From contig DCUM01000147.1 in the NCBI GenBank assembly GCA_002327255.1, positions 9,192 through 19,862 of the forward strand: a DNA stretch of 10,671 nucleotides, given 5' to 3'. Numbering within the stretch: the first letter of the stretch is position 1; each line of letters begins with the position of its first letter. This DNA is from a bacterium UBA2214 (GTDB lineage: Bacteria; Zhuqueibacterota; Zhuqueibacteria; Residuimicrobiales; Residuimicrobiaceae). The notes below the pieces were generated by a model that was not told where the DNA came from, did not search any database, and was given only the letters and a program-made list of their open reading frames with translations. The translations under genes and the position numbers were made by a program. This document shows, in pieces, positions 5,603-10,671 of the stretch.

Positions 5603-7015
5603 TTAAAGCTTGTAGTTCTTCTTGGCCAATCCGTACGCCAGTTCACGGCCGAGGGCAATCGCCTCATCCAGATCGATGATGTGCCGCGCCGTCAGATCGG
5701 CGAGAAACTCGGCGTCCATGCGCCGCGACAGATCGTGGCGCGCCGGAATCGAGGGGAAGGCGCGGGTGTCGTCGGTGAAACCGACGGTGTTGTAAAATCC
5801 CGCGGTCTCGGTGACCATGCGCCGGTAGCGGCGCATGCCCTCCATGCTGTCGTGGAACCACCACGAGGCGCCGAGACGCACCGCCGGATAATGGCCGGCC
5901 AGAGGCGCCAGTTCGCGGGCGTAGACCGATTCGTCGAGCGTGAACAGCACCAGCGTCAGCCGCGGATCGTTGCCGTATTTGTTGAGCAGTTCGCGCAGGT
6001 TGTGGGTGTACTCGGTCATCACCGGGATGTCGCAGCCCTTGTCCGCACCGAACTGGTCGAAAACGGCCTGATTGTGATTGCGCAGGGCGCCGGGATGGAG
6101 TTGCATCACCAGGCCGTCCTCGATGCTCATGCGCGCCATCTCCATCACCATGTGCGCGGTGAAAGCGGCGGCATCCGCTTCGGTCGCCGTCCCTTGCAGC
6201 GCTTTCTGGAACAGCGCCTCGGCCTCGCGCGCGGAGAGTTCATGGGTGTAGGGAGAAAAGATGCCCTGATCCGTGGAGACCGCGCCATTTTCCCTGAAAA
6301 AGAGCCGCCGTTGTTCGAGCGCCTGAATGTAATGCTGGAAAGAATCGATCCCAAACCCGCACGCCTTTTCCAGACGTTCGATCTCACCGCGCCAGGCCCC
6401 GGCATGGATATTGATCACCGCATCGGGGCGGAAACAGGGGATGACGCGACCGCGCCAACCCGACTGGCGGATGAGGCGATGCGGTTCGAGCGTATCCGCG
6501 GCGCCGTCGGTGGTGGTCAACACCTCGATGTTGAAGCGGTCGAACAGGGCCCGCGGCAAATAGTCCGGCGTCTGCAGTTTCTCGAGAATGTGGTCGTAAA
6601 TGCGTTGCGCCGAATCAGCCGTCAAGGTTTCCTCGATGCCAAAGACCACGGCAAATTCATGGTTCAGCCACACCCGGGAGGGCGTGCCGGCGAAGAGATA
6701 ATAGTGCTCGGCAAAAGTCTGCCAGATTTTGCGGCGATCTGTCTCGACGGCCGCGCCATCACGGGTGGGAATGCCGAGCGCCTGCAAACGAATGCCCTGT
6801 GAATAAAGCATGCGGTAGAGGTAATGATCCGGGATCAGAAAGAGCTCTGCCGGATCCGGAAAGGGCTGATTGTCCGCGAACAACCACGGATCGACATGCC
6901 CGTGGGGACTGATGATGGGCATATCCTGGGTCGTCCGGTAGATTTTCCCCGCCAGATTCCGCACCTCAGGATTGGAATCGAAAAAGCGTTCGGGATGCAA
7001 ATTGAATTTCGCCAT
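5603..7015 (-). CDS. uxaC: Uronate isomerase (glucuronate/galacturonate isomerase)
   Basis: Isomerises D-glucuronate to D-fructuronate and D-galacturonate to D-tagaturonate, the first intracellular step of hexuronate catabolism. It is 470 residues, the usual family length. The amidohydrolase-type metal motif HGHVDP carries His38 and His40. Other family segments are the QLHPGALRNHNQ region, MTEYTHNLRELL, GASWWFHDSMEGM and the C-terminal GFTDDTRAFPSIPARHDLSR. ATG 7015 is chosen over ATG 7033 because AAGGGAAG lies 4 nt upstream of the former; the extra six residues of the longer form would be translated from the SD itself. It opens the tight uxaC-uxaE-uxuB run and is preceded by about 200 bp with a palindrome and an orphan SD, so an own promoter is possible although I see no clear -35/-10 pair. 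Confidence 0.95.
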   Translation of the reverse strand: MAKFNLHPERFFDSNPEVRNLAGKIYRTTQDMPIISPHGHVDPWLFADNQPFPDPAELFLIPDHYLYRMLYSQGIRLQALGIPTRDGAAVETDRRKIWQTFAEHYYLFAGTPSRVWLNHEFAVVFGIEETLTADSAQRIYDHILEKLQTPDYLPRALFDRFNIEVLTTTDGAADTLEPHRLIRQSGWRGRVIPCFRPDAVINIHAGAWRGEIERLEKACGFGIDSFQHYIQALEQRRLFFRENGAVSTDQGIFSPYTHELSAREAEALFQKALQGTATEADAAAFTAHMVMEMARMSIEDGLVMQLHPGALRNHNQAVFDQFGADKGCDIPVMTEYTHNLRELLNKYGNDPRLTLVLFTLDESVYARELAPLAGHYPAVRLGASWWFHDSMEGMRRYRRMVTETAGFYNTVGFTDDTRAFPSIPARHDLSRRMDAEFLADLTARHIIDLDEAIALGRELAYGLAKKNYKL

Positions 7016-7094
7016 ATTTCTTCCCTTACTCATGCGAATAACTGACTAATTCATAAAAATGGAATTGCAAGCAGTGACACTCAGAATAACATTA

Positions 7095-7142
7095 TCATGG
7101 ATAACTCCAGGTTTCAGAACCTGGCTTGACACGAAAAAGCAT
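7095..7142 (-). CDS. Possible 15-residue leader peptide ORF upstream of uxaC
   Basis: Minus-strand ATG at 7142 opens a 15-codon frame (MLFRVKPGSETWSYP, then TGA at 7095-7097). A strong SD, AAGGAG (7159-7154), lies 11 nt upstream, rather far, and no other gene uses it. The 18-bp palindrome at 7107-7124 lies inside the frame. It could be a regulatory leader peptide, a remnant of a lost gene, or chance. No homology is recognised. Confidence 0.15.
   Translation of the reverse strand: MLFRVKPGSETWSYP
7107..7124. repeat. 18-bp palindrome upstream of uxaC, candidate operator
   Basis: CCAGGTT (7107-7113) and AACCTGG (7118-7124) are perfect inverted copies around 4 nt. It lies about 90 bp before the uxaC start. 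There is no U-tract on either strand, so it is not a terminator. A dimeric regulator such as the IclR-type protein encoded at 9958-10671 could bind here, but I found no second copy upstream of the LarA-like gene, so the link is speculative. Confidence 0.35.
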
Positions 7143-7225
7143 TGAATGAATTACTCCTTCAAACAAACCTGAACGATTCATTCTCTTCGCGCAATTTGTC
7201 CTTCACCGTCCGGGCATTTTCCAGG

Positions 7226-8503
7226 TCAAATGTCGATCACTTCAATTTTTGGCACCAGCAATTGATAGATCAGCAACGCCAGCAAATAGACCGAACCCGC
7301 GATGATGAAAAGGCTCATGTAACTCTTGGTGAATTCCAGAATCAGTCCGGCGGAGGTCGCAAAGAGCATGCCGCCAATGGATCCGGCCATGCCGCCAAAA
7401 CCGACCACCGAGCCCACCGCCTTTCTCGGGAACATATCCGAAGCGGTGGTGAAAATATTGGCGGACCAGCCCTGATGAGCCGCCGTGGCCAATCCGAGGA
7501 GCAGCACGGCCTCCCAGAGATTCTTGGCCTGGGACGCGAAAACAATGGGCACGACGCAAATGGCGCAGATGAGCATGGCCATTTTGCGGCCTTTGTTGAC
7601 GCTCCAGCCGCGCTTGATGAAATGAGAGGAGAGCCAGCCGCCGCCGACGCTGCCGACATCCGCCATCAGATAGATGGTGACCAGCGGCAGACCCAGCTGC
7701 GTCAGGGTCAGACCATAATTGCGGTACAGAAAGGTGGGCACCCAGTAGAGGTAGAACCACCAGATGGGATCGGTGAGAAATTTGCCGATGGCGAACGCCC
7801 ACAGCTGACGGTGAGAAGAGAGACTCAACCAGGATACTTTTTCCGTCGACTCGGCGGGATCGCTGCGAATATGCGCCAGTTCGGCTGGCTTGAGCCGCTT
7901 CGATTTCTCCGGGGTATCGTAAAAGATCAACCAGAAAATCAGCCAGATGAAGCCGAGGGAGCCGGTGATGATAAAGGCTTCATACCAGCCCCATTTGATG
8001 ACAATCCAGGGGACCATCAGGGGGGCGAGGATGGCGCCCACATTGGAGCCCGCATTAAAGATGCCGGTGGCCAGAGCCCGTTCTCTTTTCGGGAACCATT
8101 CCGCCACAGTCTTGATGGCCGCGGGAAAGTTGCCCGCTTCTCCGAGTCCCAGCGCAAACCGCGCCACGCTAAAACCGGACACGCTGCGCGCCATGGCGTG
8201 CGCCATGGCGGCAATGCTCCACACCACGATGGACACCGAATAACCGACCTTGGTGCCGAGCACGTCCATCAATCGGCCGGCCAACAGCAATCCGATGGCA
8301 TAGGCGGCCTGGAACGCAGTGACGATGTATCCGTACTGGGCGTCACTCCAGCCGATCTCCTGCTGCAAAACCGGCTGCAGGATGCCGATGACCTGACGGT
8401 CGATGTAGTTGATGGTGGTGGCGAAAAAGAGCAGCGCACAAACTGTCCAGCGGTAATGACCGATCTTCATCTTTTCCTGGAGTGATTGATCCGCGTTTGT
8501 CAT
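7226..8503 (-). CDS. exuT: ExuT-like hexuronate transporter, MFS (ACS family)
   Basis: A 425-residue major facilitator protein of the anion:cation symporter family that should import galacturonate and/or glucuronate across the inner membrane with protons. About twelve hydrophobic segments can be read. They are preceded by the ACS-like NYIDRQVIGI (32-41); the cytoplasmic loop motif GRLMDVLGTK is at 76-85 and the family signature RFALGLGEAGNFPAAIK at 115-131. A charged central loop spans about 196-228. ATG 8503 has AAAGGA 6 nt upstream. It lies 49 nt after the LarA-like gene and about 210 nt before uxaC. The frame ends at TGA 7226, but a one-base shift at the TTT of 7228-7230 would add 22 coding-like residues (see findings), so the C-terminus may be misread or recently frameshifted. 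Substrate is inferred from the neighbours. Confidence 0.9.
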   Translation of the reverse strand: MTNADQSLQEKMKIGHYRWTVCALLFFATTINYIDRQVIGILQPVLQQEIGWSDAQYGYIVTAFQAAYAIGLLLAGRLMDVLGTKVGYSVSIVVWSIAAMAHAMARSVSGFSVARFALGLGEAGNFPAAIKTVAEWFPKRERALATGIFNAGSNVGAILAPLMVPWIVIKWGWYEAFIITGSLGFIWLIFWLIFYDTPEKSKRLKPAELAHIRSDPAESTEKVSWLSLSSHRQLWAFAIGKFLTDPIWWFYLYWVPTFLYRNYGLTLTQLGLPLVTIYLMADVGSVGGGWLSSHFIKRGWSVNKGRKMAMLICAICVVPIVFASQAKNLWEAVLLLGLATAAHQGWSANIFTTASDMFPRKAVGSVVGFGGMAGSIGGMLFATSAGLILEFTKSYMSLFIIAGSVYLLALLIYQLLVPKIEVIDI

Positions 8504-8525
8504 GATCTTTCCTTTCTTTTATGGA

Positions 8526-8547
8526 GCACCGATGGTGCCACTGCACC
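8526..8547. repeat. Alternating short inverted repeats between the LarA-like and exuT genes
   Basis: GCACC (8526-8530), GGTGC (8534-8538) and GCACC (8543-8547) can form either of two mutually exclusive 5-bp hairpins. They fill the 49-nt gap just before the exuT SD. They are short and have no U-tract. They could tune expression between the two genes, but chance is possible. Confidence 0.25.
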
Positions 8548-8552
8548 GGATT

Positions 8553-9824
8553 CTATTTAAAACGTTCCCGAAACGACCACAATCCGATAGCGGGGTTGTG
8601 AATGAAAAAAATCTCCTCGCCGTCCCCAAGGCGGTTGTAACCTTCCGCGAGGCTTTCCGGATCGTAGCGCTGCATCATGTGCTGCAAATCCGCATAGTGA
8701 AAATGCACGCTTTCAATCTCCTGCCGGCTCAACCCGCCGGGACAGCAGGTCACGGAAAATCTTCCCTCGCTGGAGCCGTGGATGAGGTGCGCGGCGGCGC
8801 TTAGATTTTGCTGCAAGGGAGCATCTGATTGCAGCCAATCGAGTACCGCCGGCGTGCCCGCATAACCATAACGGCGGATGAGTTGGTCGATCTCGGCATC
8901 TTCGCCGAACTCGCGCAAACCGGGCGCAAGGATGACGAGCTCGCCGCCGTCGGCAATCGCCATGCGCGTGCGGTAGATGCTCTTGTTGCCCAGCCAGGTG
9001 CTTTTGTATTCCTGCGGATCGAGATAGACCACCACCTTGCGCAGCGGCGCATCGAGCATGGTGAAATTGACCTGCAGCGACAGCCCGGCCGCCAGTTGGT
9101 AACAGGCCTCATCATCGCCGATGAATAATCCGCGCAGCGCCAGCTGGCCCGAGTCGTCGCGGCCGACGACCGTCTGCACGTAGACAATCGGGAGATCGCG
9201 CAGAAATTGATCCGAAGCCCGGTTGAGAACATCGCGCACGGGATTGTCGGTGCGTCCCATGATGCGTTCCATGCCATAGGCCGCTCCGAGAAAGTGACTC
9301 TTGTTGATGCCCTCGGCGCCGCCGGTGCCGACAAAGAGATTTTTATTGTAATTGGCCATGCCGGCCACTTCATGGGGCACGACCTGGCCGATGGAGAGGA
9401 TCAGATCATAATCGCCTTCCAGGAGCAGGGACGAGACCTGGGCGGGCCAGTCATAGTCCACGGCGCCTTCGGATACCGCGGCGAGGTATTCGGCCGGAAT
9501 ACGGCCGAGCGTGGCCAGACCGTGACGCCAATCATGGATGCGAAACAAATCGGGCGGCACGCCCGGAAACATGGCGGCGATCTCCGCCTCCGTCATGGGG
9601 CGATGCGTCCCCAAAGCCGGGAGGACAGCGGCGACGGACGATTTGTAATAGTCATAAGCGAGTGCGGTCAAATCGCCGGCGCGCGAATGCAGACGCGTGA
9701 AATCGGGGGGAATGAGCAGCACCCGCTTCTTCTCACCCATTTGCCGCAAAGCGTGATGAAGGCCCTCTTTCATCTCGAAAGCGGAGAGCCGGTCGCTGCT
9801 GGAGCCGCGCTGGTAATAGATCAT
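8553..9824 (-). CDS. LarA-like nickel-pincer 2-hydroxyacid racemase/epimerase
   Basis: A 423-residue member of the lactate racemase (LarA, DUF2088) superfamily, full length for the family. The key residues of Lactobacillus LarA have counterparts: Asp41 and Arg44 (DFTR, for Asp72/Arg75), His74 in LGTHRPMT (for His108), His151 and Lys161 (for His174/Lys184, same 10-residue spacing; Lys tethers the nickel-pincer nucleotide) and His177 (for the nickel ligand His200, same 16-residue spacing). It should thus racemise or epimerise the hydroxyl next to a carboxylate. ATG 9824 has GGGGA 6 nt upstream; the same frame stays open to 10268, but that part overlaps iclR and is not coding here. First gene of the uronate cluster, so a sugar acid such as mannonate/gluconate is the likely substrate. 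Cofactor genes larB, larC and larE are not in the window. Confidence 0.85.
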   Translation of the reverse strand: MIYYQRGSSSDRLSAFEMKEGLHHALRQMGEKKRVLLIPPDFTRLHSRAGDLTALAYDYYKSSVAAVLPALGTHRPMTEAEIAAMFPGVPPDLFRIHDWRHGLATLGRIPAEYLAAVSEGAVDYDWPAQVSSLLLEGDYDLILSIGQVVPHEVAGMANYNKNLFVGTGGAEGINKSHFLGAAYGMERIMGRTDNPVRDVLNRASDQFLRDLPIVYVQTVVGRDDSGQLALRGLFIGDDEACYQLAAGLSLQVNFTMLDAPLRKVVVYLDPQEYKSTWLGNKSIYRTRMAIADGGELVILAPGLREFGEDAEIDQLIRRYGYAGTPAVLDWLQSDAPLQQNLSAAAHLIHGSSEGRFSVTCCPGGLSRQEIESVHFHYADLQHMMQRYDPESLAEGYNRLGDGEEIFFIHNPAIGLWSFRERFK

Positions 9825-9957
9825 CTGTGTTCCCCGGATGATTTCACGAATAGACGCATGGTACCTTATCGATTGTTTTTTTACACTCTCAGGACTGTGC
9901 GGATACTGCTGACGCAAAATGGCAAATAATTTCAGGGTGAGCAGGCTGCCCGCCCTG
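9825..9957 (-). promoter_or_regulatory. 133-bp gap between iclR and the LarA-like gene, probable operon promoter region
   Basis: The spacing and the position directly upstream of the first metabolic gene make this the natural place for the operon promoter and regulator site. I see AT-rich patches (A7 near 9877-9883, GATAAG-like sequence near 9867) but no -35/-10 pair I would defend. A weak hairpin, GCAGG (9958-9954) / CCTGC (9945-9941), overlaps the iclR stop and has no U-tract. Read-through from iclR is therefore possible. Confidence 0.25.
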
Positions 9958-10671
9958 CTACAGTTCCGGTTTCTCCGGATTGGGATGCTCTGCTGCCATA
10001 TAGCCGAGTTTGACGGAAATGCGATCCGCATGCCGGCGCACATCGCGTCCGATCGTTTCAAACTCTTCCTCCCGGATACGACTTGAAGGCCCCGTAATCC
10101 AGATCGCAGCCACGGGATAGCCGTGGCGGTTGAAAATCGGCGCGCCGATGCAGTGCATGCCGTCCAACTGCTCCGCATGATCGGTGGAATAGCCGTTTTG
10201 GCGTACCTGCTGCAACACCCTGCGGTAGGCGTCGCGGTCGGTGACGGTCCGATCATTGTGGCGCTCAAAACTCATTTTTTTAATGACCGCTTCCCGCTCC
10301 GCTTCGGGCAAAAAGGCGACCATGGCCTTGCCCGGCGCCGAGGTGTGCAGCAGAAAACGGCGTCCCGGTTCATAGACGTAGCGAAAAGAGTGCGTTCCCT
10401 GCACGCCTTCCAGGATCAAGCCCTCATGCCCCTGCAAAATCGCCAATGGCACGGTCTCTTTATAACGATCCCGCAGCTCGCGCATCACATCCAATGCATT
10501 CTCCACCAGGTTGCTTTCATTGACGACCGCGTAGCCGAGGGTGAGCAACTTGGGCGAGAGATGGAAGAGTTTGCTCTCCTCATCGCGGCGTACGAATTGA
10601 AGATCGAGCAGGGTGGCGGTGATGCGAAAGACGCTGTTTCTGGGGATTTTCAGGGATTCGGTGATCTGGGC
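9958..10671 (-). CDS. IclR-family transcriptional regulator, 5' end outside the window
   Basis: 237 residues are visible, open to the right edge; only the first part of the DNA-binding domain is missing. The fragment begins inside the winged helix-turn-helix, with AQITESLKIPRNSVFRITAT as the recognition region and FVRRDEESKLFHLSPKLLTL as the wing. The IclR effector-binding domain follows, with the typical LLHTSAPGKAMVAFLP segment and the C-terminal block DGMHCIGAPIF then AAIWITGPSSRI. An internal TTG at 10548 is not the start, because the upstream frame is clearly IclR sequence. IclR proteins often control sugar-acid catabolism (KdgR is one). Transcribed in the same direction and immediately upstream, this is the likely regulator of the uronate cluster; effector unknown, a pathway intermediate such as a uronate, KDG or gluconate being the obvious guess. 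Confidence 0.93.
   Translation of the reverse strand, partial: AQITESLKIPRNSVFRITATLLDLQFVRRDEESKLFHLSPKLLTLGYAVVNESNLVENALDVMRELRDRYKETVPLAILQGHEGLILEGVQGTHSFRYVYEPGRRFLLHTSAPGKAMVAFLPEAEREAVIKKMSFERHNDRTVTDRDAYRRVLQQVRQNGYSTDHAEQLDGMHCIGAPIFNRHGYPVAAIWITGPSSRIREEEFETIGRDVRRHADRISVKLGYMAAEHPNPEKPEL

Noticed and set aside
7142..8485. Long plus-strand open frame of 447 codons opposite exuT
   Set aside because: It is antisense to a clear MFS gene, has a low-complexity Asp/Gly/His/Gln-rich composition, and matches no family. It arises from the high-GC codon bias of the real strand. The long plus-strand frames at 5681-6802, 2390-3289 and 1242-1901 are rejected for the same reason.
9941..9958. 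Terminator of iclR
   Set aside because: The 5-bp stem with an 8-nt loop has no U-tract on the minus strand, so it is too weak to call.
9825..10268. N-terminal extension of the LarA-like protein by 148 residues
   Set aside because: The part inside 9958-10268 is an out-of-frame reading of the IclR gene, and the remainder spans the gap. The LarA-like domain is complete from ATG 9824, which has a good SD.

Overview
The window is one strand of a bacterial catabolic locus. Every gene I can support lies on the minus strand, so transcription runs from high to low coordinates. Coding DNA is GC-rich with high-GC wobble positions, and the only AT-rich stretch is around 267-600. There are no introns, tRNAs, rRNAs, transposases or CRISPR arrays. 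The gene set (SDR-type mannonate oxidoreductase, UxaE-type epimerase, ExuT-like MFS transporter, IclR regulator, cholesterol-oxidase-like flavoprotein) suits an uncultured heterotroph, perhaps of the FCB or PVC assemblages. That taxonomy is a guess.

Layout in the direction of transcription: an IclR-family regulator enters from the right edge (10671-9958). Then come a LarA-like nickel-pincer racemase/epimerase (9824-8553), an ExuT-like hexuronate transporter (8503-7226), uronate isomerase UxaC (7015-5603), tagaturonate epimerase UxaE (5562-4318), an SDR fructuronate reductase/mannonate oxidoreductase (4273-3494), a full-length decarboxylating 6-phosphogluconate dehydrogenase Gnd (3295-1886) and a PfkB-family sugar-acid kinase (1868-786). 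A 29-bp imperfect tandem repeat array overlaps the 3' end of the kinase gene (about 653-815). Beyond it is a roughly 390-bp AT-rich control region with a good sigma70-type promoter, a terminator/antiterminator pair, a second promoter and an 11-bp palindrome. It leads into a truncated GMC/cholesterol-oxidase-like gene (266-1).

The genes fit a hexuronate pathway: import (ExuT), isomerisation (UxaC), tagaturonate to fructuronate (UxaE), and reduction to D-mannonate (SDR). The usual next enzyme, mannonate dehydratase UxuA, is absent here, as is KDPG aldolase. Instead the cluster holds a LarA-like 2-hydroxyacid epimerase, a sugar-acid kinase and Gnd. D-mannonate and D-gluconate are C2 epimers, and a D-gluconate 2-epimerase is known in the LarA superfamily. 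The set therefore suggests an alternative route: mannonate to gluconate (LarA-like), to 6-phosphogluconate (PfkB kinase), to ribulose 5-phosphate plus CO2 (Gnd). Gnd has Asp33-Leu34-Asp35 where the E. coli enzyme has Asn-Arg-Ser, which points to NAD rather than NADP. The SDR also has an Asp at the end of beta2. The proposed route would then be redox-neutral. This is an inference from gene content and residues. A uxuA gene elsewhere in the genome would leave the classical route open.
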